Part shown: piece after piece, positions 15,062 through 22,174 of the stretch
How positions within the stretch are numbered: position 1 is the first letter of the stretch
Layout of the letters: every line of letters starts with the position of its first letter
IMG/VR virus record: IMGVR_UViG_3300037296_000097
Location: 1-22,923 of that record
Source of the DNA: a virus
Strand: one strand, 5' to 3'
DNA: 22,923 nt
Translations under genes and position numbers: made by a program
Notes under the pieces: model-generated
Database searches by the model: none
The model's input: only the letters and a program-made list of their open reading frames with translations
Told to the model about the DNA's origin: nothing

Positions 15062-15566
15062 CGGTATCCCCTGTATCGTCGTCTTCGAAAGCGCTATCGT
15101 CCATGCCGTCGTGTATGTCGTCATGCACGGGCATTTCCACCTTTGGAATGTCCCAGCCCCGCAGTGGGTCTTTGCCCATACGGAACGGGTGCAGCGGGCA
15201 AGTAAGAGATACGCACATACGCACCGCCGCAGTATCGCCGCCCTGACACATAACGCAGTAGGCTCGAATGCCCGTGGCCCGTGAACTGATACGCTCTTGG
15301 TACTTGGATTCGATGCCGTCCTCTAGGTGAGTGCTGTTGCGGATATGGTCGCGCAATTCCTCGAAGGGGATCGCCTTGGGGTTCGCACCCTGCCAGTCAA
15401 GCTGCTGTGTCAGAAGGTCGATCCGCTTTTGCAGTTTAAGACGGGCTAGACCGCTTAGGTTTTGCAACTCGGCGTAGAGGCTTGATAACCTTTCGTCCAG
15501 CGGCTCCCGGTGGCTTTGGCTTTCCTCTGATAGGCTTTTTGCTTCGTAGTACTGCGGGTCGCTCAT
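15048..15566 (-). CDS. Zinc-finger-like protein with coiled-coil N-terminus (172 aa)
   Basis: Residues ~1-75 are a charged helix (LDERLSSLYAELQNLSGLAR, LKLQKRIDLLTQQLDW). The second half holds AYCVMCQGGDTAAVRMCVSL followed by TCPLHPFRMGKDP, aligning closely with the Cys-rich domain of the 144-aa protein (CxxCxGG...C....CPL..FR.G.DP). The tail is very acidic (DDIHDGMDDSAFEDDDTG). Four Cys plausibly bind one Zn2+, so the protein could contact DNA, RNA or another protein. ATG at 15566 has GAGGAA 8 bases upstream; the TTG at 15581 is unlikely. Its first 131 bases overlap, in another frame, the 3' end of the preceding 212-aa gene. Confidence 0.75.
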   Translation of the reverse strand: MSDPQYYEAKSLSEESQSHREPLDERLSSLYAELQNLSGLARLKLQKRIDLLTQQLDWQGANPKAIPFEELRDHIRNSTHLEDGIESKYQERISSRATGIRAYCVMCQGGDTAAVRMCVSLTCPLHPFRMGKDPLRGWDIPKVEMPVHDDIHDGMDDSAFEDDDTGDTDAKE

Positions 15567-16074
15567 GCTGTTGTTCCTCAATGAATGTTCCGGTTGCAGC
15601 CAGAACTATATAACGCATTTCAAGGTCGGCTTTGGTGCCTAGGGCCGTACCCGCTTTCAACCCCATAGCTGTGATAACGTACCACGCTGTAAAGTGTTCG
15701 GGCAGGTTGTCCCAATGCTTTAGTAACCACCGCGCTAGCTTGTCGAAAGCACCATCTGTCATAATCGGTGGATGGTCGGGGAATTGGTCGTACATGATCC
15801 CGGCAAACACGTAGAGCGACATAGCTTGTCCGTAGCTGCCGATAAGGTGATCCCACGAGCGTTGCTCTTGCGCTAACCTTGCAATCGATTGTAAGCGACC
15901 GAATTGGATTTGCCCCATCCCGGTCATATAGATGCGGGCGTGTTCCTCGGTGCCGTGACCCTCGGATAGTAGCTTACCCATAAGAGCAAGGTTCTCGACG
16001 GTAGACCGTGGGCGAGGTGGGGGCGTTTTAATGTTGCGCACAGGTTTACGCGTGGGGCGTTTCTTGATGGGCAT
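15436..16074 (-). CDS. IKKR-type protein with SDxxYDxL-like domain (212 aa)
   Basis: Starts MPIKKRPTRKPVRN. The core has AMSLYVFAGIMYDQFPDHPP followed by MTDGAFDKLARWLLKHWDNL, the same order of motifs as in the 166-aa protein at 13340-13840 (YV..., then (S/T)D..(Y/F)DxL...W). The tail is basic and Pro-rich (KPKPPGAAGRKVIKPLRRVA). One dispersed palindrome lies near residue 62 and reads Gln-Ser-Ile-Ala. The gene is first after the terminase terminator, so it probably has its own promoter. Only a distant GGAAA precedes the ATG at 16074. Family not identified; possible roles near packaging or head assembly are speculative. Confidence 0.7.
   Translation of the reverse strand: MPIKKRPTRKPVRNIKTPPPRPRSTVENLALMGKLLSEGHGTEEHARIYMTGMGQIQFGRLQSIARLAQEQRSWDHLIGSYGQAMSLYVFAGIMYDQFPDHPPIMTDGAFDKLARWLLKHWDNLPEHFTAWYVITAMGLKAGTALGTKADLEMRYIVLAATGTFIEEQQHERPAVLRSKKPIRGKPKPPGAAGRKVIKPLRRVAKPKRSSPS
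15880..15893 (-). repeat. Dispersed palindrome (TGCAATCGATTGTA)
   Basis: Exact core. Read as Gln-Ser-Ile-Ala in the 212-aa gene. Confidence 0.85.
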
Positions 16075-16096
16075 AAGGCTAGGGTTTCCGATGGTG

Positions 16097-16121
16097 TTGC
16101 TATGTATGGAGCATATAGCAA
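16097..16121 (-). promoter_or_regulatory. Inverted repeat in a leader, possible operator/promoter
   Basis: TTGCTAT and ATAGCAA arms (7 bp, extended inward by ATG/CAT with a small bulge) lie 23-47 bases upstream of the 212-aa gene. A TATATG inside the repeat is preceded by TTGCAA at 15 bases, a weak promoter match. This 130-base gap (16075-16204) also holds the terminase terminator and no gene. Confidence 0.4.
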
Positions 16122-16170
16122 GCCGCCCTATGTTGCAAGAGCGTTACCTGTGACATTGAGCAAACTCGCA

Positions 16171-16196
16171 AAGAAAAACCGCCCACGAGGGGCGGC
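16171..16196 (-). terminator. Strong intrinsic terminator after terminase
   Basis: On the transcribed strand CCGCCC-CTCGT-GGGCGG is followed directly by TTTTTCTTT, 10 bases past the terminase stop. It separates the packaging genes from the accessory cluster. Confidence 0.9.
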
Positions 16197-16204
16197 TCTT
16201 ATTC

Positions 16205-18316
16205 CTATTCGACGGCTGTTCGGCGGGTCCGCATCCGCGACACTGATCGTCGCTTGATCGTCTTCCGTCCGCTGCCGATCCGTGCATCAATCTCTGCGTT
16301 GGATAGTTCCTCCAACTCGACTGATCCGATCCCGGTACGGTGGCCGTGGAGCATAAGCCCGCGCTCACCTCGGAATGTCGGTTGCTGCTTCCACGTTTGA
16401 CGGCGGGTGAGCAGATAAGCGGCTACGCCACATACTGCGTCGGCAACGTCCTTCGAACCTCGCGGCTTGTGATCGACTTTTTCCTTGGCACCGTTCTCTA
16501 CGTACTCCAACTCGGCGAGTTCAGTAATCAGAGTTTGGTGCCGTGGAAGTAGGACACGCTTATCATAGAGAGCGTCACGCAAAGTCCGATAAGGTTGTGT
16601 CGTACGGTCGAGTGAAAGATACTCGGTAGCGAAACCCTTCTTTGCGAGGATTTGCCGGAAGTCGGTGGATTGGAAGCCATCAGTAGTAACGACTTTGATA
16701 GGCAGTCCATGTATATCTCGGAGGTCGTACAGGATTTGTCTAATTTTTGCAAAGTCAATCTCCCCGTTGCGCGGGGGGTTAACCCGCAGGATTAAGTCAT
16801 AAGCAATGACGGGAAGGACTTCGACTATGCGCTCCCCCGTGTCGTGCTGTGTTCGCTCAATGGTGCGTGTGCCTGCAACGTGACCGATAGCCACACCAGC
16901 GCTGTCTCGCGTTGTTGCAAGGTCGATATGTGCGACCCTGATTTGTTGAACGTCTGTACGCACTCGACTAGGATCGATTTGTAGGTTTTGAACTTCCAGA
17001 TCGATTTCGTTTAGTGTGCCGACTGATTGGTAGGCGTATTGATCCGCCAAGGCCATACATTCGTGTAGCGCTTCGCGGTTGTGGATAAACGGACGGCTTG
17101 CCAGAGTGGTGCGGCCCGCAAAGTCTCGGATGGCACCACCAATATCCTTTTCAAACTCCGATTTCAAGTCCACTGGTACTTCGATGACTTCGGTGCCTTC
17201 GGGGTCCGCTTCGTTGTCCGCTAGGATACGTGGGCGCATACGTTCGTCGCCTAGGATCACGCGGAAGTTCTCTGGTAGGTATTTGTCCCGGCCACGGCCT
17301 TCCCATAGGGATTGAGATAGCACGAACACGCCGGGGTCTTCCCCGCCGCACATGGTGGCTTCCTTGGCTTTCTCTTCGGTGAAGTCGTCTGGGTAGCGCG
17401 AGGACGACACAAGGAACAGCGTACCGGGAAGTTTACCCATGTTCTGAAAGCGGGACCGACGACGCTTCGACAGTGTTTGGTAGAGCGTCTTGGCCTGATC
17501 GTATTCGCCGCTCTCACCCGCGTTGGCGTTCTTCGAGTTCTTGACCCGTTCCATGAAGTTAACTTCGTCAAGCATTCCGCCGATGACGTTCATGGAGATT
17601 GCGCCCGTGTCGGACGACGATACAGGCAATAGCTGTACGTGGTGTTCGCGGAACATCATAGAGGATTGCACCCGCTTGTCGTACGGATAAATCTCATTGA
17701 AGAATGGCGAGTTGTGGATGAACTTTCCGAGTTCGTCAAAGACGGCTTTCTTAGCGGTGGATAGACGCACCGACTGAATGGTAAACACAATGGACGAGTG
17801 GCGCTGTAGGCCGAACGTCTGTTGAGGGTTTCGCATACAGGAGATTTTGTAAATCTGCCGGATGATGCTGATGTTGGCCGCAGTCGTTTTACCAATACCG
17901 ATAGAACCCTTGAGTACGGCTTCTACGTACTGTTCGCTTTCCACGGCCATAAGAGTTTGCATAACCGCTGGGTAGAGTTCGTCTTCGGCGATGCCCAGAT
18001 AGGTTTGCGAGTGCAAGAACTCGTCCATAGGAACGACGCCACGGCGATAGCGGGCCAGTTCGAGCATATGCTCTAGCTTACCGTCCTTGGCTACCTCTGT
18101 CATGGCGTGGCCGAATTGTTCCTTGAGCAAGGGATCGGTCAGGCCGTCGATTTCGGCTTGCAGCGCACGGATGGTATCTTGAATGTCGATTTCTTTTAGC
18201 AAGTCGCTTTCTTTGACGCTTGCAATCGATTGTACGGGCTTGTCTGGCAAACGGGTAAACCCGCCGAGGCGGGAATACTCTTTCTTTAGCTTGGGGCGGC
18301 GTACGGGCATGTTCAC
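16205..18316 (-). CDS. terL: Terminase large subunit (packaging ATPase and nuclease)
   Basis: A 703-aa motor that cuts and pumps phage DNA into proheads through the portal. The ATPase domain has a classical Walker A at residues 137-145 (GSIGIGKTT) and Walker B with catalytic Glu at 245-251 (IGGMLDE). The RNase H-like nuclease domain shows the three expected acidic positions: Asp465 in AHIDLATTRDSAG, Asp546 in VVTTDGF, and Asp623/626 in SKDVADAV. The GTG at 18316 overlaps the stop of the small subunit gene (GTGA) with AAGG 10 bases upstream; the ATG at 18310 is nearly as likely. An N-terminal extension of ~100 residues carries a dispersed palindrome (Gln29-Ser-Ile-Ala32). The C-terminus is basic and Arg-rich. 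Confidence 0.95.
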   Translation of the reverse strand: MNMPVRRPKLKKEYSRLGGFTRLPDKPVQSIASVKESDLLKEIDIQDTIRALQAEIDGLTDPLLKEQFGHAMTEVAKDGKLEHMLELARYRRGVVPMDEFLHSQTYLGIAEDELYPAVMQTLMAVESEQYVEAVLKGSIGIGKTTAANISIIRQIYKISCMRNPQQTFGLQRHSSIVFTIQSVRLSTAKKAVFDELGKFIHNSPFFNEIYPYDKRVQSSMMFREHHVQLLPVSSSDTGAISMNVIGGMLDEVNFMERVKNSKNANAGESGEYDQAKTLYQTLSKRRRSRFQNMGKLPGTLFLVSSSRYPDDFTEEKAKEATMCGGEDPGVFVLSQSLWEGRGRDKYLPENFRVILGDERMRPRILADNEADPEGTEVIEVPVDLKSEFEKDIGGAIRDFAGRTTLASRPFIHNREALHECMALADQYAYQSVGTLNEIDLEVQNLQIDPSRVRTDVQQIRVAHIDLATTRDSAGVAIGHVAGTRTIERTQHDTGERIVEVLPVIAYDLILRVNPPRNGEIDFAKIRQILYDLRDIHGLPIKVVTTDGFQSTDFRQILAKKGFATEYLSLDRTTQPYRTLRDALYDKRVLLPRHQTLITELAELEYVENGAKEKVDHKPRGSKDVADAVCGVAAYLLTRRQTWKQQPTFRGERGLMLHGHRTGIGSVELEELSNAEIDARIGSGRKTIKRRSVSRMRTRRTAVE
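18221..18234 (-). repeat. Dispersed palindrome in terL (TGCAATCGATTGTA)
   Basis: Exact core in the N-terminal coding part of the terminase gene, read as Gln-Ser-Ile-Ala. Confidence 0.85.
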
Positions 18317-18969
18317 GATGCAGCAACCTTTTGCAGATCGGACACGAGGGTAGCGATGGTGTTTCGCTGGCCTTCGTCCTGTGCGATGTTTTTCAGATCG
18401 TCCACAACGCCGCTGTTATAGTTCCGCACGTTAATGTCCATCGATCCGCCGTGCTTCCCGCGCAGCTTCGCAAGGTCCATAAGCAGGTTGCGCAGTTCCT
18501 CTACCTCGCGGCGGTTCTGCTGCATGGTCATGTTGATGTTGCGCTCGTTGCCGAACCCGATACCAAGCCGCGCTTGCTGTAGTTTGATCAAGCGGACCAG
18601 TTCGGTTTCTTCGTCAATGACCGTGGCGTATACGTCGAACAGGTTATCGTAGCCGAACCCCGTTGTAGGGATGCTGGCCGCGTCCTCGTGACTAAGAACG
18701 GGCTTGCACATGTCGGGGTTGGTGCGTCGGAAGTATTGCAGGTAACCGACAGCGGTCTTTTGGTTGCAATCGAATGCACCGCTGCCGATAGCCCACTCGG
18801 CTACCTTCGTGTTGGGTAGGCCGGAACGCATCATGTTCAGGATCGTGTCATAGTGCTTGTTGTCGAGAATGTATCGGGTAGCCGTCCGCGCCTGACGCTC
18901 GGATGCGGTCTCTTGACCCTTGACGGTCAGCTTGCGGACTGTGCGTTTACGGCGTGGCGGCTTTGTCAT
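18313..18969 (-). CDS. Probable terminase small subunit
   Basis: A 218-aa protein whose stop overlaps the terminase large start. It opens with a very basic stretch (MTKPPRRKRTVRKLTVKGQE). A helix-turn-helix-like region follows (~residues 43-85, NMMRSGLPNTKVAEWAIGSG and a helix AVGYLQYFRRTNP). The second half is helical with a probable oligomerisation coil (ELVRLIKLQQARLG, NRREVEELRNLLMDLAKLRG). DNA-binding start plus oligomerisation helices fit a small terminase that recognises the packaging site, although no family signature is clear to me. GGGAAG is 6 bases before the ATG. A near match to the dispersed palindrome lies at 18765-18778. Confidence 0.68.
   Translation of the reverse strand: MTKPPRRKRTVRKLTVKGQETASERQARTATRYILDNKHYDTILNMMRSGLPNTKVAEWAIGSGAFDCNQKTAVGYLQYFRRTNPDMCKPVLSHEDAASIPTTGFGYDNLFDVYATVIDEETELVRLIKLQQARLGIGFGNERNINMTMQQNRREVEELRNLLMDLAKLRGKHGGSMDINVRNYNSGVVDDLKNIAQDEGQRNTIATLVSDLQKVAAS
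18765..18778 (-). repeat. Near match to the dispersed palindrome (TGCAATCGAATGCA)
   Basis: One mismatch in the core. Not in the Gln-Ser-Ile-Ala frame. It may be a decayed or weak site, or chance. Confidence 0.4.
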
Positions 18970-18972
18970 GGT

Positions 18973-19809
18973 TTACTTCCCTTTACCCGGCTTTTTCTTT
19001 ACAGGGGCTTTCGCCTTTGTATTGCTTTTAGCACTTTCTGCTGGTTTTGACAAACGTTCCGGTACAAAGCCCATTTGCAGGATTTGTTTCATCCCTTCGC
19101 GGTAAGGGATGCCCTTGCTTTCGCAGGTTGTCTTAATCTCGGCAAGCAGGTCTTCGGTCTCTTTGTCGATCTGAATATAGTGGTGCTTCTTGCCGCCGAA
19201 AGAGAATACCAAGTAGCCCTCGTCCAACTCCGAACCGCTCTCCTTAAAGATCGTATTCAGGACCGACGACAGGTCATCCACGGACTTGATCGTTTCCTTG
19301 GCCGCGTCCAACCGCTTCTGCGCTTTAGGGGGCAGGGTGGACCGCGCTTGATCGTACAGCTTCTCAAAGGCTTTCTGGTCGGTGAAGCCTAGTTCGCGTT
19401 GAACCTGTACGGGATCGCGGCCCTTGGCTAGGTCTTGGTACAGCTTGACGAGTTTGGTCTTGTCCATGCTACCGCGCAGGACGTTGCGCTTGGTTAAGGC
19501 GACCTTCTGTTCGCGGTCTGTCCAATTCTTTTCGATAGCAGGTACGGTTTCCATACCTAGGACGGTTGCGGCTTTCACGCGGTGGTGACCGGAGCCGATC
19601 TGGTACTTGCCCGATAGGGTGGGGTGGGGCCGCACTAGGACGGGTTCGTCGAAGCCCTGTTCCCGGATTTCCTCGACCAGTTGATCGAACGTGCTTTCGT
19701 CCATCTGGTTCGGGTTATCCTCGTCGGGGATAAGATCGGCTACAGGAATATCGAATACCTTTAGCGCGGATGCTTTAGGTGCTGGCTTCTTTTTGATTGC
19801 GGGCTTCAT
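18973..19809 (-). CDS. ParB-like DNA-binding protein
   Basis: A 278-aa protein. Residues ~17-110 form a ParB/sulfiredoxin N-terminal domain: VFDIPVADLIPDEDNPNQMD, then DQLVEEIREQGFDEPVLVRP, and the nucleotide-site motif GSGHHRVKAA (72-81), equivalent to GERR in chromosomal ParB. Residues ~115-160 could be a small helix-turn-helix (DPVQVQRELGFTDQKAFEKL). The C-terminal region has a strand-helix unit and a Lys/Pro-rich tail. The N-terminus MKPAIKKKPAPK resembles the IKKR leaders nearby. Phage ParB-like proteins next to terminase are common and their role is often unknown; partition, transcription control, CTPase or nuclease activity are all possible. The ATG overlaps the preceding stop (ATGA). 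It is one candidate reader of the dispersed palindrome. Confidence 0.8.
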   Translation of the reverse strand: MKPAIKKKPAPKASALKVFDIPVADLIPDEDNPNQMDESTFDQLVEEIREQGFDEPVLVRPHPTLSGKYQIGSGHHRVKAATVLGMETVPAIEKNWTDREQKVALTKRNVLRGSMDKTKLVKLYQDLAKGRDPVQVQRELGFTDQKAFEKLYDQARSTLPPKAQKRLDAAKETIKSVDDLSSVLNTIFKESGSELDEGYLVFSFGGKKHHYIQIDKETEDLLAEIKTTCESKGIPYREGMKQILQMGFVPERLSKPAESAKSNTKAKAPVKKKPGKGK

Positions 19810-20108
19810 TTTTGGTCCAATGCTTTTTGAGCCATTTCCCGAAGGGACGCGGCGAAGGTTTCAGGGTCAGCGCTTGCAATCGATTGCACGATAGCCAGTT
19901 TGCGTTCGTAGGCTTTCACGGCTGAACGCATGACGCACAGGTCGTGCCGTATGTCGGAAAGCAGAGAGGATTGTCCGACGATCTGCGAACCGTCCATCTT
20001 GGTTAGGTCCATAGACCTGAACTTGTGTAGGTTTACGGCGTTCTTGCGGACCCGCTCTAGGTGGGCTTCGACGGTCTTTAGATCGCGTGGGGTTCCCGGT
20101 ATACTCAT
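19806..20108 (-). CDS. Hypothetical protein (100 aa), helical
   Basis: MSIPGTPRDLKTVEAHLERV, then helices containing SSLLSDIRHDLCVMRSAVKA and a C-terminal ADPETFAASLREMAQKALDQ. Probably an all-helical soluble protein. Its start overlaps the glycosyltransferase stop and its stop overlaps the ParB-like start (both ATGA), so it belongs to that operon. One dispersed palindrome, a perfect 14-mer, is read as Gln-Ser-Ile-Ala. Not recognised. Confidence 0.75.
   Translation of the reverse strand: MSIPGTPRDLKTVEAHLERVRKNAVNLHKFRSMDLTKMDGSQIVGQSSLLSDIRHDLCVMRSAVKAYERKLAIVQSIASADPETFAASLREMAQKALDQK
19875..19888 (-). repeat. Dispersed palindrome (TGCAATCGATTGCA)
   Basis: Perfect 14-base palindrome inside the 100-aa gene, read as Gln-Ser-Ile-Ala. 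Confidence 0.85.
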
Positions 20109-21685
20109 GCTAGCTTCCGCTTCTTAATTCCGCCTGTTCGCTTGGCAGTGGACGTGGCTGGTTTCTTGCCGCTCTCGAATACGTCCCGGCGCACAAACAC
20201 TTCGTCCGGCCCCTCGCAGGTATCGACGTAGCCGACATAGCGCATGGCATGGTGGATGGTTCCGCGCCCGTAGGTCCACGTTGCACGGATGCCCAGATCG
20301 CCGACGCTGATACCCATTGTTCCGCACTCGCGCAGGTATTCCACAACGTCGCCGAAGGTGTAGCGCTCACCCTTTAGTTCCTCAAGGAAACCGAGGATAG
20401 CACCGCTTGTCTTGAACTTGGGCAAAGGCTTGCGGGCAATGACTTCCAGATCGTCGCACATCGATTTGATATTCGTAGGTGCGTCAAAGGTTGCTGCAAT
20501 CGATTGTCGCCACGGTTCGATCATTTCACGCGCACGGGCTGGATCGTCCTTGATGAATTTGAGGTGCATCAACAAGGCTGCTTTATCGGACGGCTTGATA
20601 ACGAACGGATAGTCAGGGAAGAATGTTTTCTGGTAGTCCGCTACTGGCATGATAAGCGGGACGCCCATGTAGATCGCTTCCGACAGGCCCACGGGGCAGT
20701 CAAGGTGTGACATGGGGGCAATGCCCGCGTGGCAGGTCCGCAGTAGTTTAAGGAAGTTTTTGCGGGGGTTGTTTTCGATCAGTTGGAATTGCGGGTTCTT
20801 TTCATCGAAGACCACGCCTAGATTGGTCATGGCTTTCTTCATAGGCCCGCCGAGTTTACCGGACAGGGAGATAATAAGCTTGGCGTCCATCCCCGACTTG
20901 TAGAGGTAGTCGAACCACGCCAGTTGCTCCCGGTAGGTCACGCCCATAATGCGCCCCACGCTGATAACGCGGAATTGCTTCTCAACCTTCCAGCGGTCAG
21001 GCTCGTAAATCTTGTCTAGTTCCGAGATTTCGATACCGGACGGCGTGATGATCGATTTATCCACGAACTTGTTAATGGTGCTGTTCGTGTAGATACCGCC
21101 CATCGAAGACGTTACTTCGGATCGGTTGTGGTCAGAGATAAAGATGGTGGCGTCCGCAGTGAGGTAACCTTGGCACTGATTGAGCCAGTACGCTTCTCCG
21201 ACATGCGAACGTTGGGGAGTTTGGGGGAACTCTTCGATGACGACCATTGGCAGTCCGTAGTGTTTGTCTGTGTAGTTTCCGCCCTTGTCGTGAAACCGGG
21301 GGCTTTCCAGCGTCCGCTTGATCATAGATGCAGCCCCGGTACGCGAGGTGCAAACCACGTCGATCTGGTACTTGCCCGCGATGCGGTTGAACATGTTGAA
21401 GAAGCTGTCGGTAACCAGACCGTCCACGACGAATTGGTCTTGGATATATGAGGTGCGGATGATGCCAACGTTGGGGTGGTTCTCAATCTCGTTTGGCTCG
21501 TAAGGAACGTCGGGCAGCATCCAGTAGACGAAGTGTCCACGGCTTACCAGTTCACGGACCATCGACACGTATTTGTTGTACGTAGAGGACGACGATAGGT
21601 TGGCGATCTGCACATAGACAGGATCAATTAGGATACGAAGACGGGGGGCCTGCACGTCACGGTGCGACCATTTTTTATCTGCCAT
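20105..21685 (-). CDS. GT-B glycosyltransferase with extra C-terminal domain
   Basis: A 526-aa protein. The N-terminal Rossmann half (~15-215) starts RLRILIDPVYVQIANLSSSS. The C-terminal half (~237-415) has FRVISVGRIMG (sugar-nucleotide domain start) and CHAGIAPMSHLDCPVGLSEA followed by IYMGVPLIMPVAD, the Glu/Gly-Pro signature of GT4-like glycosyltransferases. Residues ~425-505 form an added unit (FGDVVEYLRECGTMGISVGD, then TYGRGTIHHAMRYVGYV) with a winged-helix look, and the last residues are TGGIKKRKLA. The acceptor is unknown: phage DNA bases, virion proteins or a host surface glycan are options, and a DNA-binding tail would favour DNA. AAGG lies 8 bases upstream of the ATG at 21685. One dispersed palindrome falls at Gln394-Ser-Ile-Ala397. 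Confidence 0.82.
   Translation of the reverse strand: MADKKWSHRDVQAPRLRILIDPVYVQIANLSSSSTYNKYVSMVRELVSRGHFVYWMLPDVPYEPNEIENHPNVGIIRTSYIQDQFVVDGLVTDSFFNMFNRIAGKYQIDVVCTSRTGAASMIKRTLESPRFHDKGGNYTDKHYGLPMVVIEEFPQTPQRSHVGEAYWLNQCQGYLTADATIFISDHNRSEVTSSMGGIYTNSTINKFVDKSIITPSGIEISELDKIYEPDRWKVEKQFRVISVGRIMGVTYREQLAWFDYLYKSGMDAKLIISLSGKLGGPMKKAMTNLGVVFDEKNPQFQLIENNPRKNFLKLLRTCHAGIAPMSHLDCPVGLSEAIYMGVPLIMPVADYQKTFFPDYPFVIKPSDKAALLMHLKFIKDDPARAREMIEPWRQSIAATFDAPTNIKSMCDDLEVIARKPLPKFKTSGAILGFLEELKGERYTFGDVVEYLRECGTMGISVGDLGIRATWTYGRGTIHHAMRYVGYVDTCEGPDEVFVRRDVFESGKKPATSTAKRTGGIKKRKLA
20495..20508 (-). repeat. Dispersed palindrome in glycosyltransferase gene (TGCAATCGATTGTC)
   Basis: Exact 10-base core; last flank base differs. 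Read as Gln-Ser-Ile-Ala. Confidence 0.82.
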
Positions 21686-21695
21686 GTTGAACGCC

Positions 21696-22109
21696 TTAAA
21701 TGAGGGGGTAGATCGTCGTTTTACGGTTCTGGTAAACCGCAGTTATAAACGCTTGGGTCGTGAGTTCGATGCAGCCATCCCAGAATGCTACCAGTTCATC
21801 GCCGTCTACGACGACGTGATTATTGCGGATCATAAAGGCGCGGTACTTGCCGTACGCCTGAATGTTAGGGGGGATGGTCTCTACCGGAATGTCGTGGGTT
21901 TCGCACCAGCGTAGCACAAGCTTTTCAACGCCCGCACCGCCGCCCGTAACCACCTTAATGTCGCTGTAAACCTTGCCTAGGGCAGTGATATGGTCCAGCA
22001 GACATTTGGCAATATGGTCGTAGTCCGTGTATAGTGCGTTCTTGTAATCGCGCACCCCTATGACCGATAGGGTGTGCTTATCGGTGGGTGTCTTTGTATT
22101 GGAGGACAT
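21696..22109 (-). CDS. SLOG-like (DUF2493/YspA-type) nucleotide-binding protein
   Basis: A 137-aa single-domain Rossmann-like protein. Motifs in order: LSVIGVRDYKN (first strand and turn), IKVVTGGGAGVEKLVLRWCE (Gly-rich ligand loop), ETIPPNIQAYGKYRAFMIRN, and ELVAFWDG (second ligand loop). This set is typical of DUF2493 members of the SLOG superfamily, related to DprA, LOG and YpsA, which are predicted to bind or cleave nucleotides or nucleotide derivatives. In phages the function is unknown; sensing a nucleotide signal or helping nucleotide modification are proposals. GAGG lies 10 bases upstream of the ATG at 22109. It is the first gene behind a good promoter, with the glycosyltransferase next. 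Confidence 0.82.
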   Translation of the reverse strand: MSSNTKTPTDKHTLSVIGVRDYKNALYTDYDHIAKCLLDHITALGKVYSDIKVVTGGGAGVEKLVLRWCETHDIPVETIPPNIQAYGKYRAFMIRNNHVVVDGDELVAFWDGCIELTTQAFITAVYQNRKTTIYPLI

Positions 22110-22145
22110 ATGCCCGTTACCTCATGTATTGGATTTGCAACCATG

Positions 22146-22174
22146 AGTATAGGCGGGCATCCGCCGATTATCAA
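22146..22174 (-). promoter_or_regulatory. Sigma70-like promoter for the SLOG-GT-ParB-terminase genes
   Basis: TTGATA (22174-22169), spacer of exactly 17, TATACT (22151-22146), each box 5 of 6 to consensus. The expected transcript start is near 22140, about 30 bases before the SLOG gene. The spacer contains GGCGG-ATGC-CCGCC, an inverted repeat that could be an operator. The -35 overlaps the stop codon of the winged-helix gene. Confidence 0.75.
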
